A DNA stretch of 64,000 bases, from positions 160,704 to 224,703 of the forward strand of contig WPIO01000237.1 of assembly GCA_009760855.2 (NCBI GenBank). Direction: 5' to 3'. Source of the DNA: Cristatella mucedo (taxonomy: Eukaryota; Bryozoa; Phylactolaemata; Cristatellidae). Position 1 is the stretch's first letter, and each line of letters starts with the position of its first letter. The notes under the pieces were generated by a model. That model was not told where the DNA came from. It did not search any database and saw only the letters and a program-made list of their open reading frames with translations. Shown here in pieces: positions 33,848 through 43,770 of this stretch. Made by a program: the position numbers and the translations under genes.

Positions 33848-36529
33848 TTATATTGTAGCTATATCATCTCTAATTACATTGAGTCTATTTCCATTTTGAT
33901 CTTTTAAGGTAATCATAAAACTACTCAATGATTCTATATCACCCCTTGTCGGTAGATACATTATGTTTGGAATATGTAAATCAACTTTCTCACCTGGTGA
34001 TATATCTTTTACACCAATAATATGTAAAGATCCTGATTGTTCTAAAACCCACTTTCTTTACTCTATAAAATAAAGTTCTGGATCAACTAAGTCGCAGTCA
34101 ATACTGATCCATTCAATGTCATTGAAATTAGAGGATTTCATTTTATTCCATGCTGTGTATGTTCCAGCGAAGTAATGTGATTTTTCATTTTTTTATCTTC
34201 TTCTCTTCCATCACCATAATCGTAATCAGAGGCGTATGTTCCTTGTTCCTTTGTATTAAAGCCAAGGGTATCTCCTATGTTATAAATAACACCAGATATA
34301 TCACTTGCTAGTAAACCAACATACTCACCCACTACTTTCATAACTATTTTATCACCATCACCAACACTAAAAATAATTCCACTACCATCTCTTCTTGAAG
34401 GGTTGTAAAGCGATACAGCACTATCTAATCCTCTGTTTAATGCTGCAACAAGTCTACCAGTATCGTAATAACCTGTAGGAACAGAAATGGAATATTTATT
34501 AGCTGATGAAGGATTAATAATAATAATAACAATATTTGCACTTGATAAAGCGCCCTCAGAGAACTTAATCTCTTTCTAGGCGCTTTACATTTGCTGCAAA
34601 GTGATATGCAATAGAATAATAAGTAAAATCATGCTTGAAAAACAAACAAAATGAATAATATGGTTAGGGGTGACATGCACAGGGTCAGCATGCAAATGTG
34701 GTTAGTGGTGGCATGCACAGTGTCAGCAAGCATAAGCACATCAAGGACGAATCACAGGGACCCACTAAATACTGTCCTAAATAGGTGTGTTTATAAGTTT
34801 CTTTTAAATGTGGTCAGGTCAGGGGATGTTCTGACGCAGGTCGGGAGGGAGTTCCAGGCTTTGGGAGCATACGAGCTAAATGCATGGTCTCCAAAGGATT
34901 TAAGGTTTGTACGAGGTATTTCCAGACTGTTGGATTCCGAAAAGCGAGTGGTACGATGCTTGGCCTGATGGGGTAGTATATCTGAAAGATAGGCTGGAGC
35001 CATAGAATGAAGAGAACTAAAAGTGAGCGACAAAACCTTGAAGTCAATCCGTTGCCTCACTGGTAGCCAGTGCAGGTCGGCGAGAAGTGGAGTAACGTGG
35101 CAACTGCGACGCTCACGACAGACAAGCCTAGCTGCAGAGTTGTACACCAGCTGCAATCGCCTGATCGCACATGCTGGTAGGCCAGTAAGCAGTGAGTTAC
35201 AGAAGTTGAGACGGGATGTCACGAATGCATGGACCAACTTGGACGTGGTATCCTTATCTAAACAAGCCCTAATTTTAGCAATGTTATGAAGCTGAAAATA
35301 GGCTGATTTGACTGTGGAGCTGATGTGGTCGTCTAACGAGAGGTCGCTTTGGAATATGACACATAGATTTCGAGCTGATTCAACTGGAGATATGCTGGCA
35401 GAGCCAATTTTGAAAGTCAGCCTTTCCAATTTCTGAATCACACTGGGTTTGCCCATAACTAGTAAGTTAGTTTTATCATCTTTTAGTTTTAGAAAATTTG
35501 CTGCCATCCATGTGCGGATGTCATCAATGCATGCAGCAAGTGAGTTGAAAGAATCTGAGGTGCTCGAAGGCTGGGAGGGATCAAAGCAAAGGTACAACTG
35601 AGTGTCATCCGCATAGAAGTGAAAGCCTAGATTGTGCTTGGCAATCACATCAGCAAGAGGGAGAGTATACACCGTGAAAAGGACCGGACCTAGCACAGAG
35701 CCCTGAGGTACTCCATATTTTAGAGGTACTTCAGATGATGTCAGATGATGATGATTTGTCCATTCACGTCAATACTCTGGAGTCTCCCACTGAGATAGGA
35801 CCTGAACCACTGCAGAGCAGTGCCAGTGATGCCCAGGCGAGATGAGAGGCGCTCTAGAAGTACTTTGTGATCGATGGTATCAAAAGCTGCCGAAAGATCG
35901 AGTAAAACAAGAAGAGACACTCTACCCATGTCTGCATTCCTAAGCAAGTCGTTGTATACCCGAAGCAATGCTGACTCTGTGGAGTGATTAGCTCTAAAGC
36001 CAGACTGGAATTTACTAGCAAGGTGTGAGGCTTCGATATACGAGTTCAGCTGGTCTGCCACGATCCGTTCCAGTGTCTTTGTTAGGAATGGTAGAAGGGA
36101 GACTGGGTGGTAGTTGCTTAAGTTCTCTTGATCTGGTGTCGTTTTCTTGAGAAGTGGCCTGACTACAGCTTTTTTGAAAGGTGCTGGGACCTGACCTGAG
36201 GCTAATGACATATTAATGATATTGGTTATGCATGGCAGCAGCAGATCAATGCAACGTAGGAGCAGAACAGTGGGAATAGGGTCCAATTGACTTGTTGTCT
36301 TCTTTGATTGAGATACGAGCTTTAGGACTAGATCACTAGTGACCGGATTATTTTTAAACCAAAGCATATCGTTTTCGAGTGGGGTAATTTTTGCAATGCT
36401 TTTATATGTGTAAGTAAACTCTATTCTTCGTAACCCAACTTTTTTATACCCAGACTTAGGACCAAGTGTTATTGTGGGATAGTTATTTTTATAATCTGTA
36501 TCGGAAGTTCCTGTCAACCTAATCCTCAT
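33848..36529 (-). pseudogene. Penton-like protein 1, split by LINE-A
   Basis: The N-terminal piece (36,350-36,529) begins MRIRLTGTSDTDYKNNYPT after AATATAGAAA; the rest lies at 33,848-34,510 beyond a 1.8 kb LINE-A. It matches penton-like protein 2 along its length: GYKKVGLRRIEFTYTY, then SGIIFSVGDGDKIVMKV, GFNTKEQGTYASD and HIPNIMYLPTRGDI. There are additional shifts and a stop near 34,065. The N-terminal TxxDYKxxYPxIxL pattern and the C-terminal VDCDLVxP ... ITLxDQNGNxxN pattern suggest a minor capsid or penton jelly roll, at moderate confidence. Confidence 0.55.
34511..36349 (-). mobile_element. LINE-A copy inserted in penton-like gene
   Basis: 5'-truncated LINE-A in reverse. The TAATAATAATAA tail lies at ~34,513 and the first LINE bases are at ~36,349 (CACTAGTGATCTAGTCC in LINE sense). 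Reverse-transcriptase blocks are well preserved: [60 protein letters not shown], then [13 protein letters not shown] with the YADD motif. One break separates the two large frames near 35,700-35,740. AATCC occurs at both junctions and may be the target duplication. Confidence 0.95.
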
Positions 36530-36599
36530 TTTCTATATTTATTTTACTTTTTTCTTTAATTTTTTTAATAATTGTTTCCATACTCCTTTCTATACTTGT

Positions 36600-37545
36600 T
36601 TATATACTCTTTTCTATACTTGTTTTACCTTTTCTAATAACTATTGTAGATACAACATCTGTAATTGTATTAATCCTATTTTCATTTTGATCTGTTAATG
36701 CAATTTTATAACCACCTAACTTTACTATGTCACCCATTGTAGGTAGATACATTACATTTGGAATATGTAAATCAACTTTTTGACCCGAAGCAATATCATC
36801 TGTGTCGATGAGATATTGAGATCCTGACTGTTCTGAAAACCCTTTTCTTTTCTCTATATAATTATTTTCTGGATTAACTAAGTCACAGTCAACACTGATC
36901 CATTTTACACCTGTATTATCAGGTTGAATCATTTTGTTCCATGCTTTATAAGTTCCAGCAAAATACATAGCTTTTTCTACTGCTTCATATACTGTTCCTC
37001 CAACCATGTCACGATCAAAAGTTCCCTGTTCATTTGAATTAAAACCTAATGTATCTCAAATACTATAAAACTCAGGTTTTTTTTTCAATGAAAGAGTTGG
37101 CTCCAAGAAAAACAAAGCTATCACCAGCTACTTGCATAACTATCTTATCATCTACATCAACGCTAAATCTTATTCCACTTCCAGCTCTCCCATTATATAG
37201 AGCTGAAGTTGCAGAACCAGGATCCTTTTTCTTAAGTCCTAAAACAGTGTTTAAAGCAAGAACAATCTTATTAGTGTCATAAGTTCCTGAAGTTTTAGGA
37301 GTACCATTTGCTTCATTTCCAAAATCAATTTCAATATATTGAGGATTACCAACATCTCCAAGAGAAAACTTAAACCAAAGTCTGTCATTTACACCCCTAC
37401 AGACATGTGATATAGCTCTATTTACATACGTGAATTCTATCCTTCTCAAGCCAACTTCATTGTATCCAGAATTTTCTCCTAAATTCATTGAGGGATATAA
37501 TGTTTTATAGTCAGAAGACGAAGTTCCTCTTAATCTTATAGTCAT
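36600..37545 (-). pseudogene. Penton-like protein 2, one frameshift
   Basis: A tandem paralogue of penton-like protein 1. The N-terminal frame (37,072-37,545) starts MTIRLRGTSSSDYKTLYPS and contains SGIRFSVDVDDKIVMQVAG. A shift at a run of T (37,077-37,085) leads into the second frame (36,600-37,007), with MYFAGTYKAWNKM and VDLHIPNVMYLPTMGDI. Its ATG lies inside the end of the upstream 301-residue gene. Single jelly-roll minor capsid protein is the best guess. Confidence 0.55.
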
Positions 37546-38416
37546 TTTCCTTATGATATATTTTTATAATTTCTATAACAACAGCAATTTGTTCACCACC
37601 AAAATCTAACAACTTCAAGTTTTGATCAGTAACCGTAATATTTATATCACTAATAACTTCAGTAGAAACATTGCAGTATTCAGGAGTATTTGGTTCATAC
37701 ACCATTGTATCCCATGGATAAAAGTCAAAACCAAAACTTCTTAAAGCTTGAGTTTCGATTTCATTTATAAAACTGGTTCCAGGAGCAACTAGATTACAAT
37801 TAACAAGAACAAGCTTTACATCTGCAATACTTACCTGCTCTTCTGAATAGAACTTTTTGTTTGGAGTACGAATATCTGGTGTAATATTTGGATATGTCTC
37901 TAAAAACTTGCTATCCGTTGTATAAGCAGGTTTAGTAAAACCAAGCACTTTAGAAATAGAAGATTTACTTGCAAAAAAACTCCACCCAATAGGCATAGTA
38001 ATCCATGATTGTGCGGTACCAGTATCAACACCAACTACAAACTTATCAGTTGTTGATCCTGTTTGAGTAATATAATTATTAATCCTATCAACAATACCTA
38101 TATTTAAGTCATCACTATCAACAGTATAAATTCCTGGTTCTATAGTTACAGTTTGTTCAGAACCACCCGCACTTCTATAAACAAAAGTATTATTAGAAGT
38201 AGTAATATTTTTTATGGAATTTATTCCAACAAACTTCTTAAAACAAACTTTTAGGTTTTTGTTTCTCAATAAAATAGGAGTACTAATATGTAGACCAAGT
38301 GGATTAGAATTTCCAATAATATTGAATACATAAACTTCCTTACTTGCTTGACTACTTTTTCTAATAACTTCAACATTTATAAGTATGTCTTTTGTAATAC
38401 CTAAAAGATCACTCAT
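37511..38416 (-). CDS. Penton-like protein 3, intact
   Basis: 301 residues, ATG after AGTATATAGAAA. It shares the C-terminal architecture of the two paralogues downstream: VKLVLVNCNLVAPG, then a hydrophobic YPWDTMVYEPNTPEY segment and ITVTDQNLKLLDFGG. The N-terminal half is beta-rich (PLGLHISTPILLRNKNL). No signal peptide or membrane helix. Likely the largest member of the same minor capsid family. Overlaps penton-like 2 by 35 bases. Confidence 0.55.
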   Translation of the reverse strand: MSDLLGITKDILINVEVIRKSSQASKEVYVFNIIGNSNPLGLHISTPILLRNKNLKVCFKKFVGINSIKNITTSNNTFVYRSAGGSEQTVTIEPGIYTVDSDDLNIGIVDRINNYITQTGSTTDKFVVGVDTGTAQSWITMPIGWSFFASKSSISKVLGFTKPAYTTDSKFLETYPNITPDIRTPNKKFYSEEQVSIADVKLVLVNCNLVAPGTSFINEIETQALRSFGFDFYPWDTMVYEPNTPEYCNVSTEVISDINITVTDQNLKLLDFGGEQIAVVIEIIKIYHKENDYKIKRNFVF

Positions 38417-38419
38417 TTT

Positions 38420-38683
38420 CTATATACTAAATAATAGATTATTTATTTTTGCAACGTAAGACTTTGGTGCTTTCCTAGATCTAGCTAAATAATCTACAGC
38501 AGGACTTATTGAATTTACAACTCCTTTATTTCCAGCTACAAGCTCTCTCAACCATAAATCAATCTTATTAAACACTTCTTTATCACTCTTAACAAACATT
38601 AGAGCAACCTTTAATCCTTCTCCCACATTTAAATATTGTTGTGCTAGTATATAATTAAAAATACTTTCTTCTTTTCTACTCAT
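38420..38683 (-). CDS. Unknown 87-residue protein
   Basis: Intact frame, mostly helical and moderately basic (GEGLKVALMFVKSDKE, LARSRKAPKSYVAKI). Its ATG overlaps the stop of the gene upstream as ATGA, and it stops 4 bases before the 301-residue gene, so the three look co-transcribed. Family not recognised. Confidence 0.5.
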   Translation of the reverse strand: MSRKEESIFNYILAQQYLNVGEGLKVALMFVKSDKEVFNKIDLWLRELVAGNKGVVNSISPAVDYLARSRKAPKSYVAKINNLLFSI

Positions 38684-39012
38684 TCTTTTTTTTTGTTCAA
38701 ATCCGTAGCAATTTGAAGAATTCTATTATTAATATTACTCTCTGTAATTCCTTTTATATATTCTTTCATATCACTTTTCATTTTACCAGCAGATTTTGTT
38801 TTAGTAAGTTCAATTAATTCTTCTCTAATAACATGTGGGTCTTTTGAAAATGTGATTTCAGGAAGACTATCTTCTATCACAGTTGTAAATTGTGGTTCTG
38901 TAGCAGGTTCTGTAGCAGGTTCTTCAACACTTACAGTTGGTAAAGTGGTTTTTCTTTTTTCTTCCTCTTTTCCTCTTTGGTGTACTAGTAACAGTTGTTG
39001 TAGTTTGGTTGC
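38680..39012 (-). pseudogene. Lys-rich protein with basic patch, 5' end disrupted
   Basis: The readable C-terminal part (LPEITFSKDPHVIREELIE, MKEYIKGITESNINNR) is preceded by a Pro/Thr-Glu repeat (EEPATEPATEP). After one shift in an A-rich run comes a basic, NLS-like patch (KRKRGRKKK). The upstream border meets a GC-rich insertion at ~39,013, so the true start is missing. Nuclear or DNA-binding function is possible; not recognised. Confidence 0.45.
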
Positions 39013-39335
39013 ACAGCAGAGAGCCAGCCGATGCCCAACACCGACAGTTTATTCCCAACACACGGAGCCCAAGAGCGCACGGCTTCCCTCAGCCCCTGCC
39101 CTCACACAACTCCCCTCCCCTGGTCGACTCCGATGACTCATCGACCACAGCAGTGCACCGGCCGGCCCTGATGGTGAATCCACCATCTGGCCACCAGCTG
39201 GTTACCGGCCTGCATCCATACCACATCACAGGCGGACCACAGCTGTGCACCGGCCCCTCTTGGCGGTGCTTCTAACAGCTCACCAGTAGCTTATCAGAGG
39301 AGCCTGCATACGATACATACATACTGTATTCTAAC
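39013..39335. mobile_element. GC-rich insertion of unknown origin
   Basis: About 320 bases of strikingly GC-rich sequence (many CCGGCC, CACCGG and CCCTCCCC blocks) in otherwise AT-rich viral DNA, between a truncated viral gene and the end of fibre 2. It has no LINE or SINE landmark seen elsewhere in this window. The plus-strand open frame across it starts in viral sequence and is probably accidental. Confidence 0.55.
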
Positions 39336-40303
39336 TTTTTTTAACTAAACTAATCTCAATAACATCTAAAGGACTAGGTGTTCTAAATCCTGCGTAACCT
39401 AGTACAAGATAACTAAGGTCGAATGTTATTACTTTTTATTACTTTCTTCGACGATAGCAAGGTTTTTTTTTATAGAATTACTTAAAGTCAACATGTAATC
39501 ACCTTCAACACCTGAATAAGGTATACTAAGTAAATTAGAAGGAAGAAAGTTTGGTGAATAGAATTTATGGTAGCAGTTAGTAATTATATTATCGTATTCT
39601 TCAGACAACTTTTCCACTGTTATAGATACTGTTGACGTAATAGTTCTTTAAGGTATTCTAGTTGCATTATCGTCTTTTAGAACAAATGAATTATTTTCTG
39701 CTGTTCTTCCATAAACATTATAATAAGTATCATAATTGACAATGTTAGTATTTTCATTATTTATTCTATTGATCTCTTATTTTTAGTGTTATCTTTGAGT
39801 ATAGTGGCTTTTTTTAAGTTAATGTCAGATAGTTTTGCTAAGGTTGCGTCAGTAGTGTTGTTAGATAAGTTAATAACACTTTTTGTTCCTATTTGTCCTT
39901 CTACTATTAATGACTCATGATTAAAAAGTCTATTCGTTCTTAGAAACGATGAATAGGCTCTTTCTCTTGTGTATGAACAATCATTTGTGTTATTATCAAT
40001 TAATCTATCTACCTCTAGATTTCCATCTATTACTTGTCCTCCATTTATTCCAACTTTTGTATCAAGATACTGCTTTGTAGATAAATCGTTTCCATTCACA
40101 GGGTGACCTGCATTCACAAATTTTGTTGACTTAGCAGATAAGTCTCCTCTTACAAAATCATCAGTGTCTTTTCTAATATAATTATTATCTGAAAAGGTTT
40201 TACTTACAGCGTCTAAGTCACTAATGGTAGAACCAAAATTTTCTATTCTATTTTTACCAAGATTTAGAGTTCCATTCATTTCTAATAATTGTCTACTAAG
40301 CAT
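39336..40303 (-). pseudogene. Fibre-like protein 2, frameshifted
   Basis: The N-terminal part (39,761-40,303) carries fibre repeats (LEMNGTLNLGKNRIENFGS, FVNAGHPVNGNDLSTKQYLD). A shift at ~39,775, an in-frame stop near 39,650 and a shift near 39,430 interrupt a beta-rich C-terminus (TVSITVEKLSEEYD, VLGYAGFRTPSPLDVIEIS), the likely head domain. The TATATAG motif is 18 bases from the ATG, farther than in most genes. Confidence 0.65.
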
Positions 40304-40337
40304 TTTACGCTGTCGCTATATAAACTAAGATATTTAA

Positions 40338-41177
40338 TTATTTATCAAATAAGTTTGAACCAGATATAAAAGTTGACGATTGAATAAGTTTTTTATTTGC
40401 ATCAAGTAAATACCCACCGTATAACTGGTCTTGTAATGGTACTAATGTTTCTGGAAGAGGTTGTAGTATACCTTTTTTTCCAGGTGTATACTCATACAAT
40501 GTTGTAACAACAAACAAATCTCTTGGTGTGATAGTATCGGTTAAAGTAGAGATCCAACGGCCGTTAATTGTTTTGCCATATAAAGATGTTGTTAAAGACC
40601 CATCTACTGTTGCTCTAAAACGTATTACAGTAATATTTCCGTCTGATATTCTGTTTAGATAGCTAAAGTTTACGCCATCAGTAGGATTTACAGGGTCGTT
40701 TTCTAAGAATATAGAGTATCCATTTATATCTAAATTTCCATTAAGAGTTCCACATGTTAGTTTAAGGAAATTAGAGTCCATATACGATTTATTTGGAATG
40801 TCATTATCAGAAGTAGGAGGTCCTACAACAGATACATTCCCATTTACGGTTAGTATTCCATTAATAGTTCCACCAGTCTTAGATAATTTACTATCTGCAT
40901 AGTCTTTAGTTGCAGCATCGCTAGGATTTACAGGGTTTGATAGTTCTATCAATTTATAGTTTTTCATATCGATATCTCCATCAGCAGTAGTTCCTCTTGA
41001 TACTTTTGTAACGAAATTGGTATCTATATACTCTTTATTTATAGCATCTCCAAGATCAACAGGATCACCTAAATCCTTTATCAAATTTCCATTCATACTT
41101 AAACTACCTGTAAATACATCACGCATTTTTTTAATGTAATTTGTTATACCAATTCCTCCTCTTGTAGGTCTAAACAT
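40338..41177 (-). CDS. Fibre-like protein 3, intact
   Basis: 279 residues with at least four consecutive fibre repeats of the form G-x-L-x-MNGN-x-I-x-x-L-x-DPV-x-x-x-DA-x-x-K-x-Y-D. Examples are LSMNGNLIKDLGDPVDLGDA, IDMKNYKLIELSNPVNPSDA and LDINGYSIFLENDPVNPTDG. The C-terminal ~110 residues form a distinct beta-rich head. The ATG follows GTATAGAA, in which the TAG is also the stop codon of the gene upstream. A trimeric attachment fibre is the natural reading. Confidence 0.75.
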   Translation of the reverse strand: MFRPTRGGIGITNYIKKMRDVFTGSLSMNGNLIKDLGDPVDLGDAINKEYIDTNFVTKVSRGTTADGDIDMKNYKLIELSNPVNPSDAATKDYADSKLSKTGGTINGILTVNGNVSVVGPPTSDNDIPNKSYMDSNFLKLTCGTLNGNLDINGYSIFLENDPVNPTDGVNFSYLNRISDGNITVIRFRATVDGSLTTSLYGKTINGRWISTLTDTITPRDLFVVTTLYEYTPGKKGILQPLPETLVPLQDQLYGGYLLDANKKLIQSSTFISGSNLFDK

Positions 41178-41179
41178 TT

Positions 41180-42048
41180 CTATACAATAGTAAAAAGAAA
41201 ATCAATGCAAGTTATTCCACTTGCAACAGTAAATTTATCTATAGCATATCTACACGTTCCATCAGTGTTAATTTTTAAAACTAGAGTACCACTAACTCCA
41301 TAAGTATTATCAGTAAATAACTCTACGTAAGACTTTGTTTTGTCGGTTGCAAACATAACACCACTCACTATTTTAAAGTTGGGTAGTACACCGGGAAAGA
41401 ATGTTTTCAGATTAATCATATACGCAACAACATCTCCAGTGGTTGCTACAATAGGCTTATCACTTGGTGTGAGTTGTTGCAGTTGAAATTTATCTCCTGT
41501 ACTACCATTAGCTGTAATACCTAAACCAAGAATATCAAGATAAAATATGTTTGGATAAGTACCAGAGCCTGCTCCAAAATACCTAAACGATATTTGTTTA
41601 TTATTATCTATGTACTGCTTTGTCACAGTATCAGTCTCTTAAGTTAGTAATATTCTTATTTCCCATATTCATACTTGTAGTTGCTTTACCTTGAAACACT
41701 TGTGTCATATTTTTTAAGAGTCCATAGTTAATCACTTTATAAGGTCTTAAATCACTGTATATAGTTCGTTCCATCAGCAGAGTTTCCTGATATACCAAAA
41801 ACATTCTTACAATTCAACTGCGACATCATCTTCCCATTAGTCCTTGAAAGAAACCCTGACATACTTGAAACAGTTGCTAAATCACCTATAACATTTGTAG
41901 CAACACTTCCTCCAAAGTTTGAACTAAAACCATAGCTCAAGTTTATTAAATCACCAGCATTAAGAGGGTATGCTAATTTGGTTACTCTATTTCCATTAGC
42001 GTTAAGATCACTGTAAATAGAACCATTAATCTTTCTAACTTTTTCCAT
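41180..42048 (-). pseudogene. Fibre-like protein 4, two frameshifts
   Basis: The N-terminus (KINGSIYSDLNANGNRVTK) closely parallels that of fibre 1 (KINGFILSDLDANGNRI). The repeat region continues with MNMGNKNITNL and TKQYIDNN after shifts near 41,755 and 41,635. A beta-rich C-terminal head (RYFGAGSGTYPNIFYLDIL) ends in the stop at 41,180. The start follows TTATAAGTAA and is only 13 bases from the divergent gene at 42,062. Confidence 0.65.
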
Positions 42049-42064
42049 TTACTTATAATACATG
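42046..42064. promoter_or_regulatory. Short divergent start region
   Basis: CATTTACTTATAATACATG: the fibre 4 ATG on the minus strand and the next ATG on the plus strand are 13 bases apart, with a central TTATAA box that is itself palindromic. Confidence 0.6.
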
Positions 42065-42727
42065 AAGAATAAAAAAGGAAAAGGTGTTGATGGTATAAAA
42101 AAAGGAGTAGATACAACTAAAGAAGTCGTTTCAGGTATTACAACAGCAACTGAAGTAGGTTCTAAAGCAGTTATAAAAATAGTACCTAAAGTTGCTATGA
42201 AACTGTCCTGACAGGCCTCAAACAAGATCGCAAAGATCGTTCCAAAGGTATTACAATCTTTCAAGGTCATTGGAACAGCTACAAAAGCTCTAGGAGGATT
42301 TCTATCGGGAGTAACAGGATTAGTAGATCTTGGTTTGTTTATAAAAGAAATTTTTGATGATATATCTTCTGGAAAGTATGGACAAGTCTTCAGGAAAACA
42401 ATGACCGATAAAAAAGATGGACTCTCAAAGATGGTTGCAAGTTTGGAAGTAGGTTTCTACATTAATGAGATATTATTAGAAGCTGAAAAAGCAAACAGTG
42501 ATTGGTATTTAGATCCTAGTAAGTTTTTATCTGATACTTTTGGAGAAGAAGTTTCTTGGGATGCAACTCAACTTGATCCAATAGCTTGGAAAAAGAACTT
42601 CCTTGAAATGAGAGGAGGCTTTTTACCTGCTATTCCAGCCATCATCGCTAGCATAGCAAGTGTAATAGGAACTGTTGGTTTAGCAGTTTCAATAACTGTA
42701 GCAGTTGCAGGATTGATAAAAAAATAG
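42062..42727 (+). pseudogene. Virion-candidate protein with hydrophobic C-terminus, one stop
   Basis: 221 codons with one in-frame TGA at 42,209-42,211. The N-terminus is Lys/Val-rich and helical (GIKKGVDTTKEVVSGITTA); the middle is acidic; the C-terminus has a Gly/Ala/Ile-rich hydrophobic stretch (PAIPAIIASIASVIGTVGLA, then a second ~15-residue segment) ending in KK. A membrane-active or minor capsid protein would fit. Family not recognised. Confidence 0.55.
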
Positions 42728-42738
42728 TAGATGAAACA

Positions 42739-43162
42739 ATGTATACTGCTAGAGCACCTAAAATGAATACTCATGAAGAGAGAATGAGTGCTTTGATACT
42801 CCAAAAAGAAAGATTAAATAATGCTATTGTAGACTTGAAAAACATGATAGAACTACTTGAAAAAGGTGTGGATATAGATCTGAGTGATAAAGTACAAAAT
42901 TCAGAAGTAAAAAACAGATTAACTTATCTTAATAAGGGAAGAGAGCTTGTAGAGAAAGGAGGTGTTAATTATAGTGAAGATTTAAAAAGAGACATAAAAA
43001 AAAGTAGAAGCTTCAACTGTTGGTGGCCGTAAAATATATGACTATAAAGCTGAGAGTGCAATGCTATTGAGTAATCTTTTTGCCCAAGGTAAGAGTCAAG
43101 AAGAAATATATAACGAAATGATTAAACTTAGAGATGAACTAAAACGAAGATGTAAGAACTAA
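42739..43162 (+). pseudogene. Helical protein, one frameshift
   Basis: 97 codons of charged, helical sequence (ILQKERLNNAIVDLKNMIE). One shift in an A-run (42,997-43,005) is needed to reach a further 48 residues (LFAQGKSQEEIYNEMIKL). Starts 12 bases after the preceding gene and lacks the TATAG motif, so probably co-transcribed. Not recognised. Confidence 0.5.
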
Positions 43163-43717
43163 AAGTCAGTGTAGCGAACTATTTTATTATCTTCTGTTAA
43201 AGTATAAGTAAAATTAAGTTTTGCAAATTGGAGATGTACACGTATAGCTTCCATGTCCCTAGCAACAGCTGCTTCCTCTATATCATCAAATAAACCAATA
43301 TAATAATAAACTTTATTTACTTCTACTCGTGACATCCACTTTTTTGAACGTTCACTCCAACACACCCCAATAAAGCCAGAAGTATAATTTTTTAGTTTTC
43401 TTTTTATTTCTTTGATTTTCACCACAAGTCGCTTCACGTAAATTATTAAAGGAATTATTTAGTTTATTATTATTAATGTGATCAATCTCATCCAAAGGTA
43501 CTTTACCAGTTACAATCAAACAAGCTAATCTATGAGCAAGGTATGATTTTCCATCAATTTTTATTCGTCTATAACCACCAACTGTTATCACTCCAGCTTC
43601 TTCGCCTCTAGAAATACGCCCACGACTTTCATTCCACACAAACTTACCTATAAAAGCATTGTAAGATATTAATTCATTGACACGTTCTCTCAAAGAAGCG
43701 ACTTCATCTTGATCCAT
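43159..43717 (-). pseudogene. HNH endonuclease with AP2 domain, frameshifted
   Basis: The first frame (43,352-43,717) is an HNH homing-endonuclease fold: GGYRRIKIDGKSYLAHRLA, then DEIDHINNNKLNNSFNNLRE, with the His-Asn-His order intact. A shift at ~43,400 leads to an AP2-type DNA-binding domain (TSGFIGVCWSERSKKWMS, YYYIGLFDDIEEAAVARD). HNH-AP2 proteins are mobile homing endonucleases common in phages and large DNA viruses. It overlaps the end of the upstream gene by 4 bases and looks like a late arrival in the element. Confidence 0.85.
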
Positions 43718-43770
43718 AGTTTTTATACATAGTTTTATAAATGTTTAATATAATTCTAGTTTATATAGAA

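Noticed and set aside
35023-35289. Plus-strand open frame over the LINE-A (and its mirror at 54,906-55,172)
   Set aside because: Antisense shadow of the LINE protein, seen in both copies.
34791-36349. Reverse transcriptase as a gene of the viral element
   Set aside because: It belongs to an inserted LINE-A with its own tail, matches other LINE-A copies outside the element, and splits a viral gene.
38937-39275. Plus-strand open frame with a hydrophobic start
   Set aside because: It begins on the antisense of a viral gene and runs into the GC-rich insertion; no family or start signal.
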